Below, one piece after another: positions 1 to 10,387 of a DNA stretch of 64,000 nt. The position numbers and the translations under genes are program-made. How positions within the stretch are numbered: the stretch's first letter is position 1; every line of letters begins with the position of its first letter. Source of the stretch: Bradyrhizobium sp. cir1 (GTDB lineage: Bacteria; Pseudomonadota; Alphaproteobacteria; Rhizobiales; Xanthobacteraceae); contig NZ_JACIHE010000021.1 of assembly GCF_014198245.1 (NCBI RefSeq), forward strand, positions 58,143 to 122,142, given 5' to 3'. Under the pieces are notes generated by a model. That model was not told the origin of the DNA. It did no database searches and saw only the letters and a list, made by a program, of their open reading frames with translations.

Positions 1-1
1 C

Positions 2-460
2 ATCACCGATGCCGAAGCGACGTCCGTTCCGATTGCCGGTGTGCTCTGGACCGCGCGATTTCCGGATCTCGCACCGACCTTGCGGCGGGTCGGCAATGCA
101 GGCCGGCACGACCGCTACGCAACGACGACGCTCTCGACCTGGTCGAAGGGACGCGCGGCGATCGTCGGCGATGCCGCCCACGCGATGCCCTCGAGCCTCG
201 GGCAAGGCGCCGGCGTCAGCATCGTCAACGCCGTCGCGCTCGCGGAGGCCGTTGCCCACGCCGGCGACATCGATGCCGCGCTCGGCAACTGGGAAGCTGC
301 CATGCGCCCGATGGTCGAGGGATGGCAACGCCGGGTCGAAGATGTCGCAAGCCAACGCAGCCTCAGCCGTGCCGTTCGCCCGAGCGAGCAGCGGCTCGTC
401 GAGCTCTCGTCCGAGGATTCGGATCGCAAACACGCAAGACAAGAAGGGACCACCGCATGA
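2..460 (+). CDS. FAD-dependent monooxygenase, C-terminal part (gene starts before the window)
   Basis: This frame is open from the first bases of the window and stops at 458-460, so only the last ~152 residues are present. They contain GDAAHAMPSSLGQGAG, the second FAD-binding motif of the p-hydroxybenzoate-hydroxylase family of flavoprotein aromatic hydroxylases, which contacts the ribityl and pyrophosphate of FAD. The N-terminal GxGxxG fold and the substrate pocket lie outside the window, so the substrate cannot be named. Its TGA overlaps the ATG of the next gene (ATGA at 457-460), so the two are probably co-translated. Family call is firm; specific function is unknown. Confidence 0.8.
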   Translation: MTDAEATSVPIAGVLWTARFPDLAPTLRRVGNAGRHDRYATTTLSTWSKGRAAIVGDAAHAMPSSLGQGAGVSIVNAVALAEAVAHAGDIDAALGNWEAAMRPMVEGWQRRVEDVASQRSLSRAVRPSEQRLVELSSEDSDRKHARQEGTTA

Positions 461-984
461 CGCTCGTTCCAAGCACATCCTGGTACACGGAGATCATCGC
501 AGCTGTCGACCAGCAGCAGGCCGGCATCAGGGATCATCTCGGTCGCCCCTGGGCGCAGCATTTCGAGCGCGTGGCGCTCCGCCTCATCTTCCGCAAGCCC
601 GACGCGACCCGCGCCCATATCGAAGCTGCCCTCCTGCACGACGCGATGATGGAGCGTGGCGGCGGACGCGAGATGCTCGATGCTCTCGGGGTCAGCCGGG
701 AAGCCCGCGAGATCATCGAGATCCAGACTCCGCCTCCGAACGCGGATTACTACCGCAGCTTCCAGGATGTCGGCCCCGCCGAATGCGCGATCTATCTCGA
801 CTACATCCGCAAACTCTGCGCCTCCGGCAATCAGGCCGCGATCCAGATGAAGCTCGCCGACATCACCGATACCATCGAAGCCTGCCGTACTGGGCGAACG
901 CCCCTGCTGATCGATCAGTTCGTCAATCGCTACGAGCCGAGCCGGAAGCTGCTCGAGCAGGCGTTGGGATCGGAGCTGGGCTGA
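457..984 (+). CDS. HD-domain-like protein of unknown substrate
   Basis: 175 residues. The pattern H35...H61-D62 (ALLHDAMM)...D135 (MKLADITDT) in an all-helical context matches the metal-binding HD phosphohydrolase signature, although the protein is short and its substrate cannot be inferred. The start at 457 is chosen because the ATG overlaps the stop of the upstream monooxygenase and is preceded by the purine-rich AAGAAGGGA at 441-449; an open frame runs further upstream to 322 but would overlap the neighbour heavily. Coupling to a flavin hydroxylase suggests an accessory role in the same catabolic unit, which is inference only. Confidence 0.65.
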   Translation: MTLVPSTSWYTEIIAAVDQQQAGIRDHLGRPWAQHFERVALRLIFRKPDATRAHIEAALLHDAMMERGGGREMLDALGVSREAREIIEIQTPPPNADYYRSFQDVGPAECAIYLDYIRKLCASGNQAAIQMKLADITDTIEACRTGRTPLLIDQFVNRYEPSRKLLEQALGSELG

Positions 985-1372
985 GGGAGAGCACCGCCGG
1001 TGGCCGGGTGCGATGGTTGCCGCAAGGAGACGCGTAAGACCTTTATGACCGGCAGCCTTCATGTGCGTCAGCGCGGTCGAGGCGGTGGCGTACTGACCCA
1101 CGCTGCATGATGACATCATGCGCCCGTTTTGCCCGATGGGTCAAGCCGATTTCGGAAAAACATCACTCAGCATCGGAAAAGCATTATCCAGCAACGGCAT
1201 CGCTACTGTGCATGGGGTTGTTTTCGGCATTTTGATCTGCTGGCCACCACGGCAGCCACCCGCCACGCTTTTCGCTGCCTTCGTGGGCAGTTCCAGGGCT
1301 GTGGGCGGGGACGCCAAAATGCTGCGACCTCGCCTTGCGCATCGCGCCGATCCTAGCTAATGGAACGACGTT
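985..1372. other. Gene-free interval with a perfect 17-bp dyad
   Basis: No convincing gene is seen. A perfect dyad GCATGATG-A-CATCATGC lies at 1105-1121, closely followed by the smaller palindromic stretch TTGCCCGATGGGTCAA (1128-1143). From memory, similar TTGCCCGACGGG-type sequences recur in Bradyrhizobium spacers, often near tRNA genes, so this is probably a degenerate dispersed repeat. It ends at the tRNA-Pro gene. Confidence 0.4.
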
Positions 1373-1450
1373 CGGAGCGTGGCGCAGCCCGGTTAGCGCA
1401 CTAGTCTGGGAGACTAGGGGTCGGAGGTTCAAATCCTCTCGCTCCGACCA
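1373..1450 (+). tRNA. tRNA-Pro (anticodon GGG)
   Basis: A full cloverleaf can be drawn. Acceptor stem CGGAGCG (1373-1379) pairs with CGCTCCG (1440-1446); the D stem is GCGC/GCGC. The anticodon stem CTAGT/ACTAG encloses the loop CTGGGAG with anticodon GGG at 1408-1410, and the T arm holds the loop TTCAAAT. Discriminator A1447 is followed by an encoded CCA (1448-1450). It reads CCC and CCU proline codons. Confidence 0.97.
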
Positions 1451-1514
1451 TTTTTCTCAAAGCATCGGTCGGGTGAATGGACGGTCGGGATAGGCCCATA
1501 TGCGCAGCCCGCCC

Positions 1515-2093
1515 CTACCCGTCCTTCAGCGCCTGGTCCAGCATCTCCCGGCAGGCGACGAGGTCGGCGAGGGCCCGGCCCAATCGCTCCCGGTCCAGCG
1601 CGCTGGGGCCGGCCGGTGCGGCGGGGGCGCCGCCCTTGCGGAAGGTGGTGAGGATCTCCTCGTCGTCGACCTCCGTGAAGCGGAAGTCGATGCCTTCCTC
1701 CTCATTGCCCTGGTAATCGTCATCGTCGGCGTCAGTGGTGCCCTTGATGGGGGCCTCGTCGTCGGGCTCGATCAGGCTCGCGCCGATGGCGTCCTCGATG
1801 GCCCCGAACGAGACCGCGGCCGCGCCGTCGGCGAGGCCCTGCACCGACTTGACGCCGTGCTCCTTCAGGATCCGCTGCACCCCGCGGATGGTGTAGCCCT
1901 CCCCGTAGAGCAGCCGGCGGATACCCTTGAGCAGGTCGACGTCGTCGGGGCGGTAATAGCGACGGCCGCCGCTGCGCTTCATCGGCTTGATCTGGGAGAA
2001 GCGGGTCTCCCAGAACCGCAGCACGTGCTGCGGAATGTCGAGTTCCTGCGCTACTTCGCTGATGGTGCGGAACGCATCCGGCGCCTTGTCCAA
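1515..2093 (-). CDS. MerR-family transcriptional regulator
   Basis: 192 residues. The N-terminal 75 residues are a MerR winged helix: FRTISEVAQELDIPQHVLRFWE is the HTH, followed by the wing with GGRRYYRPDDVDLL and the helix KGIRRLLYGEGYTIRGVQRIL. The C-terminal half is acidic (DDDDYQGNEEEG) and lacks the metal-binding cysteines of MerR, CueR or SoxR, so the effector is unknown. It lies 24 bp downstream of ihfA on the same strand, an arrangement typical of alphaproteobacteria, and is probably co-transcribed. Nothing indicates its targets. Confidence 0.88.
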   Translation of the reverse strand: MDKAPDAFRTISEVAQELDIPQHVLRFWETRFSQIKPMKRSGGRRYYRPDDVDLLKGIRRLLYGEGYTIRGVQRILKEHGVKSVQGLADGAAAVSFGAIEDAIGASLIEPDDEAPIKGTTDADDDDYQGNEEEGIDFRFTEVDDEEILTTFRKGGAPAAPAGPSALDRERLGRALADLVACREMLDQALKDG

Positions 2094-2117
2094 ATGCCTG
2101 ATCCCCTTGGAGCGCGC

Positions 2118-2459
2118 TTACGCCTCCGGTTGAACCTTGCTGCCGTCGCCGTTGGTGCGGTGCTGCGCGTTGATCCGCTGCTTCAGGATGGCCGACGGCT
2201 TGAACACCATGACGCGGCGCGGCGAGATCGGCACCTCGGTGCCGGTCTTCGGATTGCGGCCGATACGCTGGCCCTTCTTGCGCACCATGAAGGAACCGAA
2301 CGAGGACAGCTTCACCGTCTCGCCCTTCTCCAGGCAGTCGGTGATCTCCTTCAGCACGAGTTCCACGAACGCAGACGACTCCGTCCGCGACAGCCCCACC
2401 TTCTGGTAGACGGCTTCGCAGAGATCGACACGCGTTACGGTTTTACTTTGATCGGTCAT
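2118..2459 (-). CDS. ihfA: Integration host factor alpha subunit
   Basis: About 113 residues of the HU/IHF DNA-bending family. The features are the alpha-helical N terminus (LCEAVYQKVGLSRTESSAFV), GETVKLSSFGSFMVRKK, and the beta-arm RIGRNPKTGTEVPI, where the conserved proline intercalates into DNA. The start MTDQSK at 2459 is preferred over an in-frame ATG 27 bases upstream because it matches the usual family length. IhfA pairs with IhfB to bend DNA for recombination, replication and sigma-54 promoters. Gene order fabH-ihfA-merR supports the call. Confidence 0.95.
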   Translation of the reverse strand: MTDQSKTVTRVDLCEAVYQKVGLSRTESSAFVELVLKEITDCLEKGETVKLSSFGSFMVRKKGQRIGRNPKTGTEVPISPRRVMVFKPSAILKQRINAQHRTNGDGSKVQPEA

Positions 2460-2593
2460 CGCCCTGCCCCACATCACGGCGAACAATTGTTGTCTGAAAT
2501 TATGAGGTTACGATACGGCGGTCAACAGCGCTCATCAATGCAGACGCATCGATAATCCGCGCTGATTCCGGCAAAATTTTATCGACTGTGGCG

Positions 2594-3574
2594 CTACCAG
2601 CGCACCAGCGCGGAACCCCAGGTGAAACCGCCGCCCATCGCTTCCAGGAGGACCAGGTCGCCCTTCTTGATGCGGCCGTCCTTGCGCGCCACCGCCAGCG
2701 CCAGCGGGATCGAAGCGGCAGAGGTGTTGCCGTGACGGTCCACCGTCAGCACCACTTTCTCCGGCGCGATATGCAGCTTGTGGGCGGACGCGTCGATGAT
2801 TCGCTTGTTGGCCTGGTGCGGCACGAACCAGTCGATAGCATCGGCATTGAGCCCGGTCGCCTCGAAGGCATCGACGATCACATCGGTGATCATGCCGACC
2901 GCGTGCTTGAAGACTTCGCGGCCTTCCATGCGCAGATGGCCGACGGTCTGGGTCGAGGACGGTCCGCCGTCGACGAACAGTTTGGCCTTGTGGCGGCCGT
3001 CGGAGCGCAGATGCGTGGTGACGACGCCGCGGTCGGTCGCGGCATTGCCCGGCTGCTCCTGCGCCTCCAGCACCAATGCGCCGGCGCCGTCGCCGAACAG
3101 CACGCAGGTGCCGCGGTCATTCCAGTCGAGGATGCGCGAGAAGGTCTCGGCGCCGATCACCAGCGCGCGCTTGTAGGCGCCGGTGCGCAGGAAATTGTCG
3201 GCAGTGGCGAGCGCGAACACGAAGCCCGAGCACACCGCCTGAAGGTCGAAGGCCGCGCCATGGTTGATACCGAGGGCGTGCTGCACGGCGACCGCCGTTG
3301 CAGGGAACGTGTTGTCCGGCGTCGAGGTCGCCAGCACGATCAGCTCGATCGACTGTGCGTCCACACCGGCGTCGCTGAGCGCCGCCTGCGCCGCCTTGAT
3401 GGCGAGGTGCGAGGTGAACTCGCCCTCGGCCGCGATGTGACGTTCGCGAATGCCGGTGCGCTGGACGATCCACTCGTCGGAGGTGTCGATACGCGCCGCC
3501 AATTGGGCGTTGGTCACCACCTGCTCCGGCAGGTAGGAGCCGCAGCCGAGCACGACCGAACGAATCTGAGTCAC
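2594..3574 (-). CDS. fabH: Beta-ketoacyl-ACP synthase III
   Basis: 326 residues, normal length for FabH, the condensing enzyme that joins acetyl-CoA to malonyl-ACP and starts each fatty-acid chain. The catalytic Cys is C115 in QAVCSGFVFAL; the His lies in WFVPHQANKRII and the Asn in GNTSAASIPLAL, completing the Cys-His-Asn triad. The start is GTG at 3574, overlapping the TGA of plsX (GTGA, 3571-3574), so translation is coupled to the preceding phospholipid gene. It is followed on the same strand by ihfA. Confidence 0.96.
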   Translation of the reverse strand: MTQIRSVVLGCGSYLPEQVVTNAQLAARIDTSDEWIVQRTGIRERHIAAEGEFTSHLAIKAAQAALSDAGVDAQSIELIVLATSTPDNTFPATAVAVQHALGINHGAAFDLQAVCSGFVFALATADNFLRTGAYKRALVIGAETFSRILDWNDRGTCVLFGDGAGALVLEAQEQPGNAATDRGVVTTHLRSDGRHKAKLFVDGGPSSTQTVGHLRMEGREVFKHAVGMITDVIVDAFEATGLNADAIDWFVPHQANKRIIDASAHKLHIAPEKVVLTVDRHGNTSAASIPLALAVARKDGRIKKGDLVLLEAMGGGFTWGSALVRW

Positions 3575-4632
3575 GAAACATCCTCCGGCGCAGGCTGCAC
3601 GGAACTGAGTGCACCACCCTCGCGGTTGAGCATCTGATTGATCTTGTTCAGGAGATCGAATTTGACCATGTCATAGCCAACATCGATCGCGTAGGCAAAG
3701 CCTTCGGCATTGATTCCGCCATGGCTCTTGACCACGACACCCTTCAGCCCCAGGAACACGCCGCCATTGGACTTGTTGGGGTCCATCTTGTCGCGCAGGG
3801 CCTGGAAGGCATTGCGGGCGAAGAGATAGCCGAGCTTGGACAACCAGCTCCGCTGCAGCTCGTTCCTGAGCAGTTCCGCCATCTGCCGTGCGGTTCCCTC
3901 GGCGGTCTTGAGCGCGATATTCCCGCTGAACCCCTCGGTCACGATCACGTCGGCCAGCCCCTTGCCGATGCCGTCGCCCTCGACGAAGCCGATATAATCG
4001 AGCTCCGGCAGGTTCCGCGCGCGCAGGATCTCGCTGGCCTCGCGGATCTCCTCATGCCCCTTGATCTCCTCGGCCCCGATGTTGAGGAGGCCGACCGTGG
4101 GCCGTTTCTTGTTGAACAGCACGCTCGCCATCGCTGCGCCCATGACGGCCAGCGACACCAGATGGTGCGCATCGCCGCCCAGGGTGGCGCCGAGGTCGAG
4201 CACGACGGACTGTCCGCGCTTGGTCGGCCATATCGCGGAGATGGCCGGGCGGTCGATGCCGGGCAGCGTGCGCAGATGGAAGCGCGACATCGCCATCAGC
4301 GCGCCGGTATTGCCGGCGGAGACCGCGACATCGGCCTCGCCCTTCTTCACCGCGTCGATGGCCAGCCACATCGAGGAGGTCTTGCGGCCGCGCCGCAGCG
4401 CCTGGCTCGGCTTGTCGTGCATGCTGACCGCGACGTCGGTATGGATGATCTTCGAGGCGGCCTTGAGCTGGGGATGCCGCTCGAGCTCGGGCTCGATCTT
4501 GGCCCGGTCCCCGACCAGCAGGAACTCGGTGTCGCGATGCCTGCCAAGCGAGATGGCGGCGCCCGGAATGACCACGGCGGCGCCGTCGTCGCCCCCCATG
4601 GCGTCAAGCGCGATGCGAACCTTGCTGGGCAT
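3571..4632 (-). CDS. plsX: Phosphate acyltransferase PlsX
   Basis: 353 residues. PlsX makes acyl-phosphate from acyl-ACP for PlsY, the first step of bacterial phosphatidic-acid synthesis at the membrane. The N terminus KVRIALDAMGGDDG and the segments VSAGNTGALMA and VVTEGFSGNIALKTAEG are family hallmarks. The start at 4632 (MPSKVR) gives the usual length; an open frame continues upstream to 4854 but that part has no family match. The plsX-fabH pair directly follows the DUF177 gene, as in the E. coli yceD-rpmF-plsX-fabH cluster but without rpmF. Confidence 0.96.
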   Translation of the reverse strand: MPSKVRIALDAMGGDDGAAVVIPGAAISLGRHRDTEFLLVGDRAKIEPELERHPQLKAASKIIHTDVAVSMHDKPSQALRRGRKTSSMWLAIDAVKKGEADVAVSAGNTGALMAMSRFHLRTLPGIDRPAISAIWPTKRGQSVVLDLGATLGGDAHHLVSLAVMGAAMASVLFNKKRPTVGLLNIGAEEIKGHEEIREASEILRARNLPELDYIGFVEGDGIGKGLADVIVTEGFSGNIALKTAEGTARQMAELLRNELQRSWLSKLGYLFARNAFQALRDKMDPNKSNGGVFLGLKGVVVKSHGGINAEGFAYAIDVGYDMVKFDLLNKINQMLNREGGALSSVQPAPEDVS

Positions 4633-4932
4633 GAAAGTCCTGGAAACCTGGTCTGGTGCGGTCTTGAACAAGCGGGGCCGCAAATGGGTTCGCCATGCTT
4701 GGACATGGCGACCGGCCAAGCGCCACGCCGCACCCGGACCGGGGCGCGACAATAGCGTTTTGTTATCCCGAAACAACCTCTTGCCCCCAGCCTTTTGCTT
4801 TCCGGGCGATCCGGTGGCGGGCCGGCGAATTGGCTGGAAACATATAGAAATCAAACAGATAAATCAAACTTTCAAACCACTGCCACAGACGCCTCCAGCG
4901 CCGTAACAAGCGGTCTTACGGGGAATCGGCAG
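4633..4932. other. Spacer between the DUF177 gene and plsX, A/T-rich
   Basis: No gene. The segment 4838-4890 is clearly more A/T-rich than its surroundings and carries runs such as AAACATATAGAAATC. This is the most likely place for a plsX promoter on the minus strand, but I cannot assign -35 and -10 boxes with confidence. Confidence 0.3.
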
Positions 4933-5502
4933 CTACTGGTCCTTTTTGTTGTCCTGAAGCGCCTTCAGGGCGGCGAACGGGTGATCCTCCGGATCGGGGG
5001 CGGTGACCTCCGCCTCGAACACGGCGCCCTCCTTGCGCGGATAGGGATCGATCGCCAGGAACAGGGCATCGGTGGCGAGCCGGCCGAGGTCGATGACGCC
5101 ATTCATAATGGCCTCTGGCGGATCGACGACCTCCGGCGGTCCCTCGTTGTCCTGCCCCTCCTCGATCAGGTCGGCCAGCCGGCGCGCCTCGGCCTCGGGG
5201 GCGAACGTCAGGTCCACCTCCTCGTCGATCTCGCTCTCGATCGGATCGAGCGTGACCACGCAGGTCTGGCCGACCCGGGCGCGGATCTGCCCCGTGACCT
5301 GGATCCGGCCGCCGCTCTTCGGCACGACGTCGAAGCTGGCGTGAGCGGACAGAATCTCCCGGAGGCCTGCGAGCTCCGCCATGGCCTGCCGCTCGGCAGC
5401 CGATGCCTCGAGCTCGCGATGCAGGCCGGTGTCGGGGATCTGCGCCACGATGACGGGCGCGCGCCAGGGATCGGGCGAGGATGTGCTGCTGGGTCGACTC
5501 AT
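4933..5502 (-). CDS. DUF177 (YceD-like) protein
   Basis: 189 residues of the DUF177 family, associated with 23S rRNA accumulation and found next to rpmF/plsX in many bacteria. The conserved core is VTGQIRARVGQTCVVTLDPIES followed by an acidic DEEVDLTFAPE; the C terminus has the family motif DPEDHPFAALKALQ. The start ATG overlaps the stop of the upstream chaperone gene by four bases (5499-5502), so the pair is translationally coupled. Position before plsX-fabH agrees with the usual family context. Biochemical role remains poorly defined. Confidence 0.88.
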   Translation of the reverse strand: MSRPSSTSSPDPWRAPVIVAQIPDTGLHRELEASAAERQAMAELAGLREILSAHASFDVVPKSGGRIQVTGQIRARVGQTCVVTLDPIESEIDEEVDLTFAPEAEARRLADLIEEGQDNEGPPEVVDPPEAIMNGVIDLGRLATDALFLAIDPYPRKEGAVFEAEVTAPDPEDHPFAALKALQDNKKDQ

Positions 5503-6050
5503 GGCGTGACACCCTCCCTGAACGCCGGGGGAAAATTGAAGGACGCACCAAGCAGTGCGGCCTCGCCGGTCCGGCCGAGATCGGCCTCGGTGGCCCTGGC
5601 ATAGGCCGCGAGCTGCCGAGCCTGGTCCGGACCTGCGCCATTCAAGATATTCTTGCAGATCGCCGCCGCCAGCGCCTCGTCGCCGCCGTCCATGGCCTGG
5701 TCATAAGCCTGGACGCGGCCGTAGAAGGCCTCGCCGAAGGCCCGCATCCGCTTCGGCACGGTCTGGTCGCCCACGCCCATCTCACGCAGATTGTCGTCCA
5801 TGTCCTCGCAGAAGCGATCGAACAGCGCCTGCGACAGCTCCGTGGCGCGCTGGACCGTGCGCAGGCGGCGCAGCAACAGCCACAGATGCAGCAGCAACAG
5901 GTCGAAACGCCCGTTAACCGTATCCGGCACGCCCAAGTCGCGGTAAAATATGGGTTCTCGCGCCTGCGTCACGATCATGCCATAGATGGCTTCAATGGTG
6001 CCCGGCGGGGCTAGCCGGGGTTTCCTGAAGTGATTGAACGGCCAAAGCAT
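5499..6050 (-). CDS. Ubiquinol-cytochrome c chaperone (CBP3/UQCC1) family protein
   Basis: 183 residues. The pattern IEAIYGMIVTQAREPIFYRDL, GRFDLLLLHLWLLLRRL and FCEDMDDNLREMGVGDQTVPKRM is typical of the CBP3/UQCC1 family. The mitochondrial members help to synthesise and assemble cytochrome b of the bc1 complex. The bacterial protein probably has a related respiratory-assembly role, which is inference. There is no signal peptide. It is the first gene of a minus-strand unit with the DUF177 gene and is divergent from bamE, so the ~98-bp space between them probably holds two promoters. Confidence 0.88.
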   Translation of the reverse strand: MLWPFNHFRKPRLAPPGTIEAIYGMIVTQAREPIFYRDLGVPDTVNGRFDLLLLHLWLLLRRLRTVQRATELSQALFDRFCEDMDDNLREMGVGDQTVPKRMRAFGEAFYGRVQAYDQAMDGGDEALAAAICKNILNGAGPDQARQLAAYARATEADLGRTGEAALLGASFNFPPAFREGVTP

Positions 6051-6148
6051 TGTGGTTTCCGCAAGCGGGCGCGCGCGTGTTGCATTCAGAGCCTCTGCCC
6101 GGTACTTCAGCGCCTCACGCGACGCAAGGGGACGGAATCAGTTCCGCT

Positions 6149-6634
6149 ATGACGATAACGAACCAGACTGGCCTGCGCGCGGACAAGCGGCGCGGCCTTC
6201 ATGCACGCTGGCGCGGGTTGCGCCTGGCGGCTGCTGCGGCCTTGGTCGGCGTGGCGCTTGCGGGCTGCACCGGCGAGCAATTCCAGAAGGGCTACATCCT
6301 GCCGCCCGGTGCGCTGGAGCAGATTCCGATCGGCGCGAGCCAGGACCAGGTGCTGATCGTGATGGGTACGCCCTCTACCGTCGCGACGCTCGATGGTGAG
6401 GTTTTCTACTACATCTCGCAGCGCTCGGAGCGCATGGTCGCCTTCATGAACCAGAAGGTGGTCGATCAGCGCGTCATCGCGATCTATTTCGACAAGAACC
6501 GGCGCGTGCGCCGGCTGGCGAATTACGGCCTTCAGGACGGCAAGATCTTCGACTTCATCAGCCGCACCACGCCGACCTCGGGCCAGGAGATGAGCTACCT
6601 CGCGCCGATCTTCAAGCTGCTCAGTTTTAACTGA
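6149..6634 (+). CDS. bamE: Outer-membrane assembly lipoprotein BamE (SmpA/OmlA family)
   Basis: 161 residues. A lipoprotein signal peptide ends in the lipobox LAGC with the lipidated Cys at residue 40. The mature part carries the BamE fold: GYILPPGALEQIPIGASQDQV, VMGTPSTV and the strand FYYISQ. BamE is an accessory subunit of the BAM complex that inserts beta-barrel proteins into the outer membrane. The start at 6149 places the signal peptide correctly; the open frame upstream adds a segment without features. It is divergent from the UQCC-family gene. Confidence 0.93.
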   Translation: MTITNQTGLRADKRRGLHARWRGLRLAAAAALVGVALAGCTGEQFQKGYILPPGALEQIPIGASQDQVLIVMGTPSTVATLDGEVFYYISQRSERMVAFMNQKVVDQRVIAIYFDKNRRVRRLANYGLQDGKIFDFISRTTPTSGQEMSYLAPIFKLLSFN

Positions 6635-6730
6635 GCCTTCAGCCTGCGGCGTCGTGCCGCTGGTCGCGACTTGCCGTTGCGCAACGGGTTCCCTACGCTC
6701 CCAGCAAAACAAGAAGCTGGGAGTGGATTC

Positions 6731-7744
6731 GTGTCCGAGAAACTTCAGAAAACTTTGTTGTCCCGCCGTCGCGTGCTTGCCGGCGCTGCCGGCCTGTCAG
6801 CCGCAGCGATCCTGCCGCGATCGAGCCTGGCGGACTGGAAGCCCACCGAGAACGTCCGCCTCGTCGTACCGGCTGCGGCCGGCGGCTCGACCGATGTCAT
6901 GGGCCGGCTGCTGGCCGCCCATCTGCAAACTGCCTGGGGCCAGTCGGCCGTCGTGGAGAACCGCTCCGGCGGCGGCGGCACGATCGGCACCGCCGAGGTG
7001 GTCCGCGCCAAGCCCGATGGTCACACCATCCTGGTCGGCAACCCCGGTCCGAACGCGATCGCCTACAGCATCTTCAAGAACCTGACCTACAAGCCGGACC
7101 AGCTCCAGCCGGTCTCCAACATGATCCGGATCCCGAATATCGTGTCGGCCCATCCGAAGACCGGCATCAAGTCGGTCGCCGAGCTGATCGCGTACCTGAA
7201 GGCCAATCCGGACAAGCTCAGCTACGCCTCCTCCGGCGTCGGCCAGAGCCCTCACCTCACCGGCGCCTGGTTTCTCCAGCTGACCGGGCTGAAGATGACG
7301 CACATCCCGTTCCGCGGCGCAGGGCCCGCGCTCCAGGCCGCGCTCGCCGGCGACATCCAGATCCTGTTCGACAATCTCTATCCGAGCCTGCCGCAGGTGC
7401 AGAACGGCACGCTCAACGGTCTCTGCGTCACCACGACCGAGCGCAGCGACCTCGCGCCGAACCTGCCGACCATGCGCGAGAGCGCGCCGGAGCTGGCTAA
7501 TTTCGACATATCGTCATGGTTCGCGGTGTTCCTGCCGAAGGGGGTGCCTGCCCCCGTCCTCGAGGCGCTCAATCTCCAGGTGAAGGCGATGCTGGAGCGC
7601 GACGACATCAAGAAGCAGATCGCCGCCATGGGCGCCCGCGCCGATTACGGCACCCCGCAGCAGTTCGCCGCCTTCGTGGACGCCGAGACGAAAAAGTTCG
7701 CCGGCATCATCCAGAAGGAAGGGCTGCAGATGGATGTGCAGTAG
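6731..7744 (+). CDS. Bug/TctC-family extracytoplasmic substrate-binding protein
   Basis: About 337 residues. The N terminus has a Tat-like signal (SRRRVLAGAAGLSAAAIL). The mature protein shows Bug-family landmarks: LVVPAAAGGSTDVMGR, VENRSGGGGTIGT, KPDGHTILVG and the binding-loop segment SPHLTGAWFLQLTG. These periplasmic proteins bind carboxylates for tripartite tricarboxylate transporters. No TctA/TctB membrane subunits are nearby, so this is an orphan binding protein, as is common for this family. A GTG at 6731 with upstream GGGAG is preferred over an earlier in-frame start at 6671. The ligand is unknown. Confidence 0.9.
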   Translation: MSEKLQKTLLSRRRVLAGAAGLSAAAILPRSSLADWKPTENVRLVVPAAAGGSTDVMGRLLAAHLQTAWGQSAVVENRSGGGGTIGTAEVVRAKPDGHTILVGNPGPNAIAYSIFKNLTYKPDQLQPVSNMIRIPNIVSAHPKTGIKSVAELIAYLKANPDKLSYASSGVGQSPHLTGAWFLQLTGLKMTHIPFRGAGPALQAALAGDIQILFDNLYPSLPQVQNGTLNGLCVTTTERSDLAPNLPTMRESAPELANFDISSWFAVFLPKGVPAPVLEALNLQVKAMLERDDIKKQIAAMGARADYGTPQQFAAFVDAETKKFAGIIQKEGLQMDVQ

Positions 7745-7772
7745 GCGTTCAACTGAACACTACTGCCTCCTT

Positions 7773-7859
7773 CGTCATTGCGAGCGCAGCGAAGCAATCC
7801 AGACTGCCTCCACGGAAAGACACTGGATTGCTTCGTCGCAAGAGCTCCTCGCAATGACG
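7773..7859. repeat. 87-bp inverted-repeat element, family A copy 1
   Basis: Bounded by CGTCATTGCGAG and CTCGCAATGACG, with inner arms GAAGCAATCCAG and CTGGATTGCTTC. Two further copies of exactly the same length lie at 24653-24739 and 35054-35140. It sits between two convergent genes, just before a strong terminator. Confidence 0.9.
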
Positions 7860-7885
7860 AGTGAGAACATACAACCCATCAAACA

Positions 7886-7915
7886 AAAACCCCGCGGCTC
7901 GCGCCGCGGGGTTTT
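7886..7915. terminator. Bidirectional Rho-independent terminator
   Basis: A 9-bp G+C stem (CCCCGCGGC/GCCGCGGGG) with a 4-nt loop is flanked by AAAA on the left and TTTT on the right, so it can act in both directions. It separates the convergent binding-protein gene and hppA. Confidence 0.92.
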
Positions 7916-7936
7916 GTCTTGTCTCGTCGTCGCCGC

Positions 7937-10051
<2,115 letters not shown>

Positions 10052-10125
10052 GTGATTTTTGCCTCAGATCCTTGATGTACCCCCGGCGCCTTTTGTTGTC
10101 CGTCGTGCGGTGCGGCGCCTTGATT

Positions 10126-10160
10126 TTGAACAAAGCCGCCCCTTTCCCGAAGGGGCGGCT
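10126..10160 (-). terminator. Rho-independent terminator downstream of thiL
   Basis: Perfect 11-bp stem AGCCGCCCCTT/AAGGGGCGGCT with a 5-nt loop. On the minus strand it is followed by TTTGTTC. It lies about 225 bp after the thiL stop and upstream of hppA, so it probably ends the thiL operon transcript. Confidence 0.75.
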
Positions 10161-10288
10161 CCAGTCGGTCACAAGCTTGCCAAAATCAAATTGAGGGTGC
10201 AACGCCGGATGAGGCCGAAAAGACCGATCTCGGCAGGTATTTAGGCCGGTCCCGAGAACTAAGATGCCGGTTTGGAGCGATTCCTAAA

Positions 10289-10387
10289 GCATGATTCGGA
10301 AAAGTGCGAAGCGGTTTTCCGGAAAGATCATGCGCAAACAACAACCTAAAGCGCGATGACGATTCATCGAAATCTCATCGCGCTTTA
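10289..10387. repeat. Two adjacent palindromic repeats; the second overlaps the thiL stop codon
   Basis: The first palindrome (10289-10333) has arms GCATGAT/ATCATGC and TCGGAAAA/TTTTCCGGA. The second (10347-10387) has perfect 13-bp arms TAAAGCGCGATGA and TCATCGCGCTTTA. The TAA stop of thiL is the outer edge of the second arm. I recall this pair as a common dispersed element of Bradyrhizobium spacers. The whole spacer 10052-10384 holds no gene. Confidence 0.8.

Noticed and set aside
4633..4854. N-terminal extension of plsX by 74 codons
   Set aside because: The extension is Arg/Lys-rich with no PlsX similarity and would run through the A/T-rich promoter-like spacer; the ATG at 4632 gives the usual family length.
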